Of a DNA stretch of 64,000 bases, positions 42,101 through 51,454 are shown piece by piece. Under the pieces are notes generated by a model. It was not told the origin of the DNA, did not search any database, and worked only from the letters and a program-made list of their open reading frames with translations. The position numbers were made by a program, and so were the translations under genes. Source of the DNA: Pseudomonadota bacterium. Lineage in GTDB: Bacteria > Pseudomonadota > Gammaproteobacteria > Steroidobacterales > Steroidobacteraceae. The stretch is taken from NCBI GenBank assembly GCA_018241425.1, contig JAFEDU010000001.1, forward strand, positions 558,001 through 622,000. Reading direction: 5' to 3'. Position 1 is the first letter of the stretch, and the number at the start of each line of letters is the position of its first letter.

Positions 42101-44248
42101 GTGACCGTGGTCTCCCGGCGGATCCTGCTCATCGATGACGATCCGACCTTTCGCCTCCTGGCGCAGGCGACGCTCGAGCGGGCGGGATTTGAGGTCGCGA
42201 TGGCCGGCAGCGTGCAGGAGGGCCTGAGCGCCTTCAGCTCATTCCGGCCGGACCTGGTCCTCCTCGACGTCGAGCTTCCCGGCGAGGACGGGTACGCGGC
42301 GTGTCGCGCCATCCGTGCTTCCGGCCACGCCGACGTCCCGGTGATCCTGGTCACGGCACACGATGACGTCCAGTCGATTGAAACCGGGTATGAGGCGGGA
42401 GCGACCGACTTCGTGCACAAGCCGGTGCTGTGGGCAACCCTGCCGTATCGGATCAACTTCATGCTGCGCGCACTGGATGACCGGCGCAGCCTCTCGCACA
42501 GCGAGCGAAAAATACGCACGCTGCTGGAGGCGCTGCCGGATTCGAGCGTGCTGGTCGACCGCCAGGGATACATCACCGAGCACTTCACCGGGACGGACTC
42601 CGGCGCGCGGGGATCGCTCGTCGGCAGCCGCCTCGAGTCTGCCTACCCTGCGGCTCTCGCGGAGGCGGTGAGGAACTTCATGGCCTCGATCGAGGCAAAA
42701 GAGCCCACCGGCCGACGCACCCATGAGTATGCGGATGTCCGCGATGGGAAGAAGCGCTGGTTCGAGGCGCGCTTCCGTCCGCAGCCGGACGGCACGCTGC
42801 TGATCGTGACGCGCGACACCACCGAGCGCCGCAAGGCGAAGGCCCGCATCGAGTACATGGCCTTCTACGATTCCCTGACCCGCCTTCCCAACCGCGCGCT
42901 CTTCGTGCGCGAGGCAGCCAAGAGCTTCGAGCAGGTCAAGGCTGCCGACGGTCTTGCCGCGCTGCTGTACCTGGACCTCGACCGCTTCAAGCGCATCAAC
43001 GACAACCTCGGACATGCCATTGGCGATGACCTGCTGCGGGTGGTCGCCGACCGCCTTTCCCGCCTCGCCCGGAAAGGGGGTCCCAATGGGTCCTGGACGA
43101 TCAAGGTCGCCCGGTTCGGGGGTGACGAGTTCGTACTGCTGGCGACCGGACTTATGGAAGAAGCCGACGCGACGCGGCTGGCCGATGAGCTACGGCTTTG
43201 CCTCGCCGAGCCGATCGACTGCGGCAGCCATCAACTGGTGGTGACCCCGAGCATCGGCATCGCGATCTATCCGCGCGATTCGGCGGAAATCGACGACCTC
43301 CTGGTCAAGGCCGACATGGCCATGTACCTGGCCAAGGACCGCGGCCGGAACGGGCATGCCTACTTCGGACAGTCGATGGCCGTGCGCTCACTTGGGCGCC
43401 TCGCGATCGAGACCGACATGCGCGCCGCCTTCGAGCGCGCCGAGTTCCGGCTCGCCTTCCAGCCGAAGCTCGACCTGACCACTGGCGTGGTCACCGGGGT
43501 CGAGGCACTGCTGCGCTGGGACCACCCGGAGAAGGGCACGATTACCCCCGACCGCTTCATCCCCGTGGCCGAGGAAACCGGGCTCATCGTGCCGCTCGGG
43601 GAGTGGGTACTGCGGGAAGCCTGCGCACAGCTGCACCGCTGGACGCTTAAGGGCCCACGCGCGCCGACCGTGGCCGTCAACGTCTCCGTCCAGCAGTTCG
43701 AACGCCCCGACTTCGTCGACATGGTGCTGCGGGTGCTGAAGGAGACCGGCACCGATCCTTCCCGGCTCGAGCTGGAGATCACAGAGAGCCTCCTCATGCG
43801 CAACGTCGGGGAGACCGTGTCACGCATGCGTCGCCTGCGTGCCCAGGGTGTAGCGATCGCAATCGACGACTTCGGCACTGGCTACTCCTCCCTCGGCTAC
43901 CTGCGCCAGCTTCCGGTGAGTGCATTGAAGATCGACCGCTCCTTCGTCAAGGACCTTGACCGTACCGACGATGGCAACGCGATCTGCGCCGCGATCATCG
44001 CTTTGGCGCGGGAATTGAAGCTGACGGTGATCGCCGAGGGCGTTGAAACCGCAGAACAACTTGCGTGCCTGCGACGGCAGGGCTGCAACGAGGCGCAGGG
44101 TTACCTGATCAGCCGGCCGGTTCCGGCCGCGGAGCTCGAACTGCTGATGAACGCGGGGTTCGACCTTAACGGACCCGGGAGCGGCGCTCGGGGACCGGCT
44201 GAGCCGGTCACCGCTGCGGCCCCCGCACGACGCCACGGGCACTCCTGA
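42101..44248 (+). CDS. Response regulator with GGDEF and EAL domains
   Basis: About 715 residues from GTG 42101 (TVVSRRILLIDDDPTFRLLA); a GTG at 42059 would add 14 residues. Domains: receiver (LLIDDDP; phospho-Asp in LVLLDVELPGEDG; Lys in DFVHKPV), a PAS-like linker (LLEALPDSSVLVDRQGYITE), GGDEF with intact ARFGGDEFVLLA, and EAL with EALLRWDHPEKG, ELEITESLLM and IAIDDFGTGYSS. All catalytic motifs are present, so it could make and break cyclic di-GMP. Its stop overlaps the start of the hybrid kinase gene (TGATG), so the kinase is the likely phosphodonor. Confidence 0.93.
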   Translation: MTVVSRRILLIDDDPTFRLLAQATLERAGFEVAMAGSVQEGLSAFSSFRPDLVLLDVELPGEDGYAACRAIRASGHADVPVILVTAHDDVQSIETGYEAGATDFVHKPVLWATLPYRINFMLRALDDRRSLSHSERKIRTLLEALPDSSVLVDRQGYITEHFTGTDSGARGSLVGSRLESAYPAALAEAVRNFMASIEAKEPTGRRTHEYADVRDGKKRWFEARFRPQPDGTLLIVTRDTTERRKAKARIEYMAFYDSLTRLPNRALFVREAAKSFEQVKAADGLAALLYLDLDRFKRINDNLGHAIGDDLLRVVADRLSRLARKGGPNGSWTIKVARFGGDEFVLLATGLMEEADATRLADELRLCLAEPIDCGSHQLVVTPSIGIAIYPRDSAEIDDLLVKADMAMYLAKDRGRNGHAYFGQSMAVRSLGRLAIETDMRAAFERAEFRLAFQPKLDLTTGVVTGVEALLRWDHPEKGTITPDRFIPVAEETGLIVPLGEWVLREACAQLHRWTLKGPRAPTVAVNVSVQQFERPDFVDMVLRVLKETGTDPSRLELEITESLLMRNVGETVSRMRRLRAQGVAIAIDDFGTGYSSLGYLRQLPVSALKIDRSFVKDLDRTDDGNAICAAIIALARELKLTVIAEGVETAEQLACLRRQGCNEAQGYLISRPVPAAELELLMNAGFDLNGPGSGARGPAEPVTAAAPARRHGHS

Positions 44249-47013
44249 TGCCCTCCTCCGGTGTGCGCGGGCGCAGATCGCTGCATCTGCGCGTCAGTCT
44301 GACGCTCGCGAGCCTCGTGCTGGGTGCTGCGGTGCTCCAGGTGACCCTGGGGCTCGAGTACGGCTGGCATCAGGCCACGATGCGCATCGAGGCGCAGGCG
44401 AAGGCCGCCGCCGCTGCGATCGCCCAGGGCGGCCGGGACGACCCGGCCGCAATACAGGCGCTCAGCGCCCTCGGCGCCGACCCCGCGGTTGCCGCCGTGG
44501 ACGTACTTTCCCAGAAGGACAAATCCCACGCCGCACCGCTGCAACCGGGGGCCTTCCCGGTCACCGAAGCCGTGCGCGAGTTACGGATCGATGCCCCCGA
44601 TTCAGCACCCCAGTTCCTGCGCGTCCGCCTGCGGACGGCGGACATCCTCGCGCCGGTTGCCTACCGCTCCGCGGGCTTTTTCCTGGTGCTCGCCGCCGGC
44701 GGCCTGCTTGCCTGGATCGTCATGGTTCGCATCCTGCGCACGCGCCTGCACCGGCCGATCGAGGAGACGGCCCAGGGGATCCGCCGCATCCTGGAAGCTC
44801 ACGACTTGCGCGCGCGGCTCGAGATCGGTAACGGCGGAGAACTCGATGGGCTGCAGGAGCAGATCAACGCGCTGATCAACGAATGTCAGTCGGCAGATCG
44901 TAACCTTCGCGCCTTCAAGAAGGAGTTTGAGCGACGCCTCCGGGAGCGCACCCAGGAGCTGGAGGCGCTCCTCACCAAGACGCAAACCTCGGTGCGACTC
45001 GCCGAGGAGGCGAGCCGTGCCAAGGGTGACTTCCTGGCACGCATGAGCCATGAGATCCGCACGCCACTGAACGGCGTGCTGGGCATGGCGGACCTCCTGC
45101 AGCACTCCACCACGCTCGAGGACCGGCAGCGACGCTACGCGGTGGTAATCCACGAGTCGGGCCGGGCGCTCCTGCAGCTGATCAATGACGTCCTGGACTT
45201 CTCGAAGATCGAGGCCGGGAAGCTCGAGCTCGAGAAGAGCCGCTTCTGCGTGCGGGAGATGATCGAAGACTCACTCGAGATCATGGCCGAGCGCGCCCAG
45301 AGCAAGGGCCTCGAGTTGCTGTGCGACATCCCCTACGACCTGGACACCGCCGTTTACGGGGACAGCCTGCGCCTGCGCCAGGTCATACTCAACCTCGTCG
45401 GGAACGCGGTGAAGTTCACAGATCGCGGCGAGATCGTGGTGCGCGTGCGTTCCCAGCCCTCCATCGAGAACACCAACTTCACCTTCGAAGTCTGCGATAC
45501 GGGCATCGGGATCGAGGCCGCAGACCGCGAGGCGATCTTCGAATCCTTCGTGCAGGCCCGCGGCTCCGGCAACCGGCGCGCCACCGGCGGCACGGGCCTC
45601 GGACTGGCGATCTGCAAGCAGCTCGTCGAACTCATGGGCGGCACCATCGGAGTCGAAAGCAGTCCCGGAGCCGGCTCGCGCTTCCATTTCTGCGTACCGC
45701 TTGCGGTTGATCGCACGGCGCACCGGGAGCGCAGTACTTCCGAGTTCGCCACCCTGCGCTTCCTCCTGATCGAAGCGAGCGAGCCGGCACGTCGGATGCT
45801 CCGTGAGCACCTCACGAGCTGGGGTTCCATCGTGACCGAGGTGGACTCCCTGGCCGCCGCCAAGGTGCGCCTGCGCCGGGCGTTCGAAGGGGAGTTCGAC
45901 GCGCTGATCCTCGACGCACATCTGTCGCAGGCGGGCATCGCCGAGGCGATCGAGGCACTTCGCGGCTCCGATGCCTTTGCGGACATCCCGGTCCTGGTGA
46001 CCCATACGGGAGTCAACGAGCCCAAGACGACATCGGTGGTGCGCGCGCCGATTGCATGGCAGAGCAAGCCGCTGCGACGCAGCGGGCTGAAGTCGGCCTT
46101 GAAGGGCTTGCTCGCGAACGCCCGCGGCGCGCCCCTCCTCAACGGACCGACGCCGGAGGTCCCCACTGCCCCGGCGGGCGAAGGCCCGCCGCCCTCGACA
46201 GTCCGCGGCCAGCGCGTGCTCCTGGTCGAGGACAACCCGGTGAACCATGAAGTGGCGTGTGCCATGCTTCAGACCCTCGGCGTCGAGAGCGACTGGGCCA
46301 ACAGCGGCCACCGTGCGCTGGAGATGCTCGCGGAGCGCGCCTACGACGCGGTGCTCATGGATTGCGAGATGCCGGAGCTGGACGGCTACGCGACGACCCA
46401 GCGACTGCGAGACTGGGAGTCGCTGGAGGGGCGGCCCGCGGCCCGCGTGATCGCACTCACCGCCAATGCCCTTAAGGGCGACGCCGAGCGTTGCAGGGCT
46501 GCGGGCATGGATGACTATCTCAGCAAACCCTTCACCATCGAAGAACTCCGGGCGGTGCTCGACCGTGCGACCTCCAGGCCACCGCAGGCGCCAGCACTCC
46601 AGGGCACCGCGATCATCGACGAGGCCGCCCTGGCTCAGGTCCTCAAGATGCAGGCGGCCGGATCGCCCAATCTCCTGGGAAGGTTGATCCAGGCCTACGT
46701 GGGCTCCTCCCGCGAAATCCTGCGCGACCTCAATCGAGCCCTCGATGCGCCGGATCTCGAGGGCGCCCGACGCGCGGCGCACGTACTCAAGTCCAGCAGT
46801 GCGAACGTTGGCGCTTCGCGGGTCGCAAGCCTGAGCAGGCGCCTGGAGCAGGCCGCCGGGGACGGTGATCTCCGCGAGTCGGTGCGCCTCGCGCCCGAGA
46901 TCGGGCGCGAGCACGGCGACGCGGTAGAGGCCCTGTTGCGTTACTGCGCGCCCCCTGCGCAATCGCGTGCGGAAGCTGTGCAAACACCCATTCATCGGGC
47001 CGGCGACCCGTAG
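44248..47013 (+). CDS. Hybrid sensor histidine kinase (HAMP-HisKA-HATPase-REC-REC-Hpt)
   Basis: 921 residues in a BarA-like order. Two membrane helices (LTLASLVLGAAVLQVTLGLE; AGFFLVLAAGGLLAWIVMVR) flank a short periplasmic domain. A HAMP and coiled coil precede HisKA with His268 (SHEIRTPLNGVLGM) and a HATPase (LNLVGNAVKFTDRGE; GGTGLGLAICKQL). A first receiver-like domain is degenerate (LLIEASEPARRM, Asp556). The second is complete (LLVEDNPVNHE, Asp705 in LMDCEMPELDG, Lys in LSKPF). A C-terminal Hpt holds His845 (AHVLKSSSANVG). It forms a four-step phosphorelay, probably ending on the upstream REC-GGDEF-EAL protein. The signal is unknown. Confidence 0.93.
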   Translation: MPSSGVRGRRSLHLRVSLTLASLVLGAAVLQVTLGLEYGWHQATMRIEAQAKAAAAAIAQGGRDDPAAIQALSALGADPAVAAVDVLSQKDKSHAAPLQPGAFPVTEAVRELRIDAPDSAPQFLRVRLRTADILAPVAYRSAGFFLVLAAGGLLAWIVMVRILRTRLHRPIEETAQGIRRILEAHDLRARLEIGNGGELDGLQEQINALINECQSADRNLRAFKKEFERRLRERTQELEALLTKTQTSVRLAEEASRAKGDFLARMSHEIRTPLNGVLGMADLLQHSTTLEDRQRRYAVVIHESGRALLQLINDVLDFSKIEAGKLELEKSRFCVREMIEDSLEIMAERAQSKGLELLCDIPYDLDTAVYGDSLRLRQVILNLVGNAVKFTDRGEIVVRVRSQPSIENTNFTFEVCDTGIGIEAADREAIFESFVQARGSGNRRATGGTGLGLAICKQLVELMGGTIGVESSPGAGSRFHFCVPLAVDRTAHRERSTSEFATLRFLLIEASEPARRMLREHLTSWGSIVTEVDSLAAAKVRLRRAFEGEFDALILDAHLSQAGIAEAIEALRGSDAFADIPVLVTHTGVNEPKTTSVVRAPIAWQSKPLRRSGLKSALKGLLANARGAPLLNGPTPEVPTAPAGEGPPPSTVRGQRVLLVEDNPVNHEVACAMLQTLGVESDWANSGHRALEMLAERAYDAVLMDCEMPELDGYATTQRLRDWESLEGRPAARVIALTANALKGDAERCRAAGMDDYLSKPFTIEELRAVLDRATSRPPQAPALQGTAIIDEAALAQVLKMQAAGSPNLLGRLIQAYVGSSREILRDLNRALDAPDLEGARRAAHVLKSSSANVGASRVASLSRRLEQAAGDGDLRESVRLAPEIGREHGDAVEALLRYCAPPAQSRAEAVQTPIHRAGDP

Positions 47014-47325
47014 GATTTCGCCCCGTCCTGGTGTTGAGGACCCTGAAGGACCCGTCCCTCCCCGGCACCCGCTTGATCCACTACGAGCTGCCGTCACCCA
47101 GGTTGGCGATCTGAGACGGCGGACAGTTCAGCTCCGCCGCCCCAGATGGCGCATGCCCACCGCTGTCCACCAGCAACGCGTGACGCCCGGAGTGACGAGG
47201 CGGGTGGCCTGGCCGCCCTCGACATCGATGAAAAAGATCGCCAGCGTCCCGTCGGCGTCCTGCGTCGCGAAGCCTGGCGAATCAGGGGCAATGAGCACTG
47301 CCCCCAGCAAGGCCCTGGCCCCGCT
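47014..47325 (-). pseudogene. Remnant of an MBL-fold metallohydrolase gene (frameshift, internal deletion, stop)
   Basis: On the minus strand, residues ADGTLAIFFIDVEGGQAT and RLVTPG give the conserved N-terminus of a secreted MBL-fold hydrolase family, after a signal-like LLGAVLIAP stretch. The expected continuation LLVDSGGHAPSG is found in a different frame from 47176 onward. That frame then jumps to NCPPSQIANLGDGSS, a TAG stop, and WIKRVPGRDGSFRVLNTR, which resembles the family's extreme C-terminus (a WIKxSxxxDGSFTVTNxR-type end). The metal-binding centre (HxHxDH) is missing. So the gene has lost most of its body and carries a frameshift and a stop. The 47326-47584 spacer beyond it holds no other gene. 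Confidence 0.65.
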
Positions 47326-47584
47326 GTACTTCCTGCACCCGCCGTTGCCTGCCCTAGTGGTCGACTTTCCTGCCCGTACTGCGCCATCGACCACCCCAGT
47401 GCGGCTGGCCGCTGGTGTTCCCCCCAACTTGAGAGCCCGGTGTTACGGTCGTGCGACACGAAACCGCGGTTCCTCTGAGAGACCCGGGTTGAATGGACCG
47501 CCGGGCGCAGCTCGCTTATAAACCCCCGATGACCGGACTTCCCGGGTCCAGTGCACCACCGCCGTAGTACCGCCAGAGGGTCTC

Positions 47585-48367
47585 ATGAACACGGACGCCC
47601 CGATCCCGGCCCGGCTCATTACGATTCCACTCAGCCACTTCTGCGAAAAGGCCCGGTGGGCGCTCGATCGGATCAACTTCCCCTACCACGAGGAGCCACA
47701 CGCGCCACTGTTCCATCGCCTGGCGACCCAACGCAAGGACCCGGGTACCGTCCCGGTGATGCTGGCCGGACGCAACCGGCTCGTCGACTCGACGGAAATC
47801 CTCATGCACGCCGATGACGCCCTGGGAGGCGGGCTACTCTACCCGCGCGAGGCTGCGCACCGGTGCGAGGTGGCCGCGCTCGAGGAGTGGTTTGACACCG
47901 AGCTGGGCCCGCACACGCGGCGCTGGGCCTACCAGCACCTGCTGCCCCAGAGGCAGCTGCTGCGCGAGCTGTGGTCGCGTGATGCGCCCCGGATCGAGGC
48001 ACGCCTGCTTGCCGTGATCGCACCGTTGGCAGTCCGCCTCGTTGCCTCGGGCTACCGGATCTCACCGGCGAGTGCCCAGCGCTCGTTGGGACGCATCCAG
48101 GAGGTCTTCCGGCAGGTCGACGACAAGCTTCGCGATGGGCGTCGGTTCCTGGCCGCAGAGCGCTTCACCGCGGCGGACCTGACGTTTGCGGCGCTGGCCG
48201 CGCCCGTGCTGCTGCCCACGCAGTGCCGCGCGGTCCAGCCAGCCCTTGAAACCGTGCCCCCGGCAATGCGCGGGGAGATCCTGCGCTTCCGCGACACCGA
48301 GGCAGGGCGCTTCGCACTGCGCATGTTCGCTGAAGAGCGCAGCCCCCGGCCTTCGGACCTCCATTAG
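47585..48367 (+). CDS. Glutathione S-transferase-family protein
   Basis: 260 residues. A thioredoxin-fold N-terminal domain (RLITIPLSHFCEKARWALDR, then GTVPVMLAGRNRLVDSTEIL) contains the SHFCEK site expected for Cys/Ser-type glutathione binding and the cis-Pro and Asp-Ser/Thr loop (VPVML, DSTEI). An all-helical C-terminal domain includes FLAAERFTAADLTFAALAAP, the N-capping motif of GSTs. It is longer than the usual 200-210 residues through a helical insert at about 110-160. Function could be detoxification or stress reduction. It stands alone between the pseudogene and the catabolic operon. Confidence 0.85.
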   Translation: MNTDAPIPARLITIPLSHFCEKARWALDRINFPYHEEPHAPLFHRLATQRKDPGTVPVMLAGRNRLVDSTEILMHADDALGGGLLYPREAAHRCEVAALEEWFDTELGPHTRRWAYQHLLPQRQLLRELWSRDAPRIEARLLAVIAPLAVRLVASGYRISPASAQRSLGRIQEVFRQVDDKLRDGRRFLAAERFTAADLTFAALAAPVLLPTQCRAVQPALETVPPAMRGEILRFRDTEAGRFALRMFAEERSPRPSDLH

Positions 48368-48552
48368 CCGCGCACGCACTTGCTCCGGCCGCCTCAGAGG
48401 CTGGGCCTGGCGTACCCGTCAGACGAAGGCCGGCTTCTAGAATCGTTCTCGACGCTCCGGGTCGCGGTTTGACGCCGCCGACGCGCACAGCCTAAATTTG
48501 CGGGCTTGGAGCTCGCTCGCTGGCTTCTGACGGGCAGAGAAAGCGGATACCC

Positions 48553-49887
48553 ATGCTGCCCGAATCCCAGACCGTACTGCATACCTGGTGCCGCCAGGGC
48601 GACTGGAATGCGCCGACCGTCGTAGGCGGGCGCGGAGCCCACCTCCTGACCGCAGACGGGCGCGCCATCCTCGACATGAGCAGCCTCGCCGAGTGCAGCA
48701 ACCTCGGCCACCAGCACCCGGACCTGATCGCCGCCCTGCGCGCCCAGGCCGGGGAGCTGTGCTTCGTGACGAGTGCCTGGGGCGCGGGCCCGCGTGCGCA
48801 GCTCGCGCAGGACCTCCTGGAGCGCAGCGGCTTCGAGGGTGGACGCGTGTTCTTCACCCTGGGCGGCGCGGATGGCAACGAGCACGCCGTCAAGTTCGCG
48901 CGCCAGGCGGCCGGGAAGCCGCGCGGCTGGATCATCACGCGCGACCGCTCGTATCACGGCGCCAGCTACGCCGCGATGGCGCTCTCCGGGGACTCGCGCA
49001 CGTCGAGCCAGGCCGATGCCGCGAGCTACCGCGTGCGCCACGTACCGCCGCCCTATGCCTACCGCTGTCCCTTCGGAACCACCTCGCCGGAGGCGTGCGC
49101 GGGCGCTGCCGCCGGCAGCGTCGCCGAGGCGATCGATCAAGAGGGCGCCGCGGAAGTCGCGGCGGTGCTCATGGAGCCCAACGCCGGCACCAACGGCATC
49201 GTCGCCCCGCCCGATTATTGGCCGGCGCTACGGCGCCTGACCCGCGACCGCCGGGTGTTCCTCATCGCCGATGAGGTCATGAGCGGCTTCGGGCGTTGCG
49301 GGGAATGGTTTGCCTGGCAGCGCTACGGGCGCGAGAACCGCCCGGACCTCATGACGCTCGCCAAGGGGCTGACGGGTGCGCACGCACCGCTCGGCGCCGT
49401 CGTGGTCGCACCCGAGGTGGCGCGCGCCCTCGAGCAGGAAACGCTGATGACCGGCCTCACCTACTCCGGACACCCGCTGTCGTGCGCCGCGGGCGTCGCG
49501 GCCCTCAGGGCCTACGCCACCGGGGGCCTGATCGAGCGCTCGCGCGACCTGGGACGCCAGATGTATGAGCGGCTGCTCGAGCTCAAGAAGCGCCAGCCCC
49601 TCATCGGGGACGTCCGCGGCGGTGACGGGCTGTTTGCGGTCGTCGAGCTCGTGCGCGACCGCGCGACGCGCGCCCCGCTCGCGCCCTGGCCGCAGATGCA
49701 CCCCAAGCTGCAGGAGCTGCTGCGGGAGGCGTTGCGCGCGGATGTCTCGTTCGCGGCCCGCGGCAACCTGATCCTGCTGGCGCCGCCGCTGGTCATCACC
49801 CCCGAGGATCTGGCGCGCGCGCTCGCGCTGCTGGAGCGACTGTTGAGCCGGCTCGCCGCCACGCTGGATGCCGAGGTCCCTGCATGA
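48553..49887 (+). CDS. Class III PLP aminotransferase (omega/beta-amino acid type)
   Basis: 444 residues: VFFTLGGADGNEHAVKFARQ, RSYHGASYAAMALSGDSRT, VFLIADEVMSGFGRCGEWFA (Asp240) and DLMTLAKGLTGAHAPLGAV with Schiff-base Lys271. These place it among taurine/beta-alanine/putrescine-type omega-transaminases. It is first in a six-gene operon and overlaps the dehydrogenase gene by 4 bp. The likely step is removal of the terminal amino group of an imported amino acid or amine to give a semialdehyde, which the next enzyme would oxidise. Substrate is open. Confidence 0.88.
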   Translation: MLPESQTVLHTWCRQGDWNAPTVVGGRGAHLLTADGRAILDMSSLAECSNLGHQHPDLIAALRAQAGELCFVTSAWGAGPRAQLAQDLLERSGFEGGRVFFTLGGADGNEHAVKFARQAAGKPRGWIITRDRSYHGASYAAMALSGDSRTSSQADAASYRVRHVPPPYAYRCPFGTTSPEACAGAAAGSVAEAIDQEGAAEVAAVLMEPNAGTNGIVAPPDYWPALRRLTRDRRVFLIADEVMSGFGRCGEWFAWQRYGRENRPDLMTLAKGLTGAHAPLGAVVVAPEVARALEQETLMTGLTYSGHPLSCAAGVAALRAYATGGLIERSRDLGRQMYERLLELKKRQPLIGDVRGGDGLFAVVELVRDRATRAPLAPWPQMHPKLQELLREALRADVSFAARGNLILLAPPLVITPEDLARALALLERLLSRLAATLDAEVPA

Positions 49888-51452
49888 GCTTCAAACTGAC
49901 CTATGCCACCATGTTCGAGCCGCCGGCGGCCCTGCATGCCAGCTTCGATGCGGCGGTGGAGCGCGTCCGCGCGCAGCTTGGCGGGCGCTACCTGCTCCAC
50001 ATCGGCGGGCAGGACCGCGCGGCACAGCATTACTTCACCAAGACCAATCCCGCCAACACGCAGGAGGTCCTCGGCGAGTTCGCCGCGGCAACCCCGGCGG
50101 ATGCGTCCGAGGCACTTAAGGCCGCCACCGCGGCGTGGCCTGCGTGGCGGGCGACCCCGGTGAGTGAGCGCGCCCGGCTGATGCGGCGCGTCGCTGAGCT
50201 CATCGAGGAACGTGTCTACGACCTCGCCGCCGCGCTGTGCCTGGAGGTCGGCAAGAACCGCATGGAGGCCCTAGGCGAGGCCCAGGAGAGCGCGGACTTC
50301 TTCACGGTCTACACGCAGGAGTTTGAGCGCCAGGGTGCCTACGACCGCACGCTGCCGGATGATCCGCTGGCCGGCTGGGCGTCCCACAACCGCAGCGTCC
50401 TCAAGCCCTACGGCCCCTGGGTGGTGATCGCCCCGTTCAACTTCCCCCTCGCACTCACGGCGGGTCCCACCGCCGCGGCCCTCATCACCGGCAACACCGT
50501 CGTCGCGAAGGCGGCGAGCGCCACCCCCTGGGCCGTCCGGCTGTTCGCCGACTGCCTGCGGGATGCAGGCCTGCCGCCGGGGGTGTTCAACTTCCTCAGC
50601 GGGCCAGGTGGCACGACCGGGGCCGCACTCATCGGCAGCCCCCTGACCGCGGGTGTGACCTTCACCGGTTCGCACGAGGTCGGCATGGGGATCCTCCGCA
50701 CCCTGCAGTCCCCGCCCTACCCGCGTCCCTGCATCGCCGAGATGGGCGGCAAGAACGCCTGCATCGTGACCGAGCGCGCGGACCTCGGGCGCGCCGCGCT
50801 CGGCATCGTGCGCTCGGCGTTTGGCATGGGCGGCCAGAAATGCTCGGCACTCTCGCGCCTGTACGTGCACGAGAAGGTCGCGGACGCCCTCGCCGCCCAG
50901 CTCACCGAGCAGATGGCGGCCCTGCGCATCGGGGAGCCCACCCGGCGCGAGCACTGGCTCGGCCCGGTCACGACCGCCTCGGGGTACGAGGGCTACCAGC
51001 GCTACGTCGCACAGCTGCGCTCGCATGGCGCCCGCATCGTGAGCGGCGGTGAGGCCCTGCGCGAAGGACCGCTCGCGGCCGGCTACTACGTGCGCCCGAC
51101 GCTCGCCGAGGCGCCGCTGACGCATCCGCTGTGGCAGGAGGAGATGTTCCTGCCGATCCTCATGCTGCACCGGGTCGACTCGCGCGAGGCCGCGATGCAC
51201 CTCGCCAACTCGACACCGCTCGGGCTCACGGCCGGCTTCTACGGCAGCGCCGACGAGGTGGAGTGGTTCAACGGGCACATCCAGGCCGGCACCACCTACG
51301 CGAACCGTCCGCAGGGTGCGACCACCGGGGCATGGCCCGGGTACCAGGCCTTCGGCGGCTGGAAAGGCTCGGGGAGCACCGGCAAGGCCATCGGTTCCTT
51401 CTATTACCTGCCGCAGTACCTGCGCGAGCAGTCGCAGACGGTCGTCGAGTAG
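49884..51452 (+). CDS. Aldehyde (glutamate-semialdehyde/P5C-type) dehydrogenase
   Basis: 522 residues of the ALDH superfamily with the longer N-terminus typical of the 1-pyrroline-5-carboxylate dehydrogenase (RocA) group. Signatures: VVIAPFNFPLALTAGPTAAA, IAEMGGKNACIV with Glu286 and SAFGMGGQKCSALSRLYVHE with Cys320. The stop is 2 bp from the start of the CoA-transferase subunit gene. It should oxidise the semialdehyde made by one of the two aminotransferases in this operon to a dicarboxylate or amino acid. True P5C dehydrogenase activity is possible, but no proline genes are nearby. Confidence 0.88.
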   Translation: MSFKLTYATMFEPPAALHASFDAAVERVRAQLGGRYLLHIGGQDRAAQHYFTKTNPANTQEVLGEFAAATPADASEALKAATAAWPAWRATPVSERARLMRRVAELIEERVYDLAAALCLEVGKNRMEALGEAQESADFFTVYTQEFERQGAYDRTLPDDPLAGWASHNRSVLKPYGPWVVIAPFNFPLALTAGPTAAALITGNTVVAKAASATPWAVRLFADCLRDAGLPPGVFNFLSGPGGTTGAALIGSPLTAGVTFTGSHEVGMGILRTLQSPPYPRPCIAEMGGKNACIVTERADLGRAALGIVRSAFGMGGQKCSALSRLYVHEKVADALAAQLTEQMAALRIGEPTRREHWLGPVTTASGYEGYQRYVAQLRSHGARIVSGGEALREGPLAAGYYVRPTLAEAPLTHPLWQEEMFLPILMLHRVDSREAAMHLANSTPLGLTAGFYGSADEVEWFNGHIQAGTTYANRPQGATTGAWPGYQAFGGWKGSGSTGKAIGSFYYLPQYLREQSQTVVE

Positions 51453-51454
51453 CC

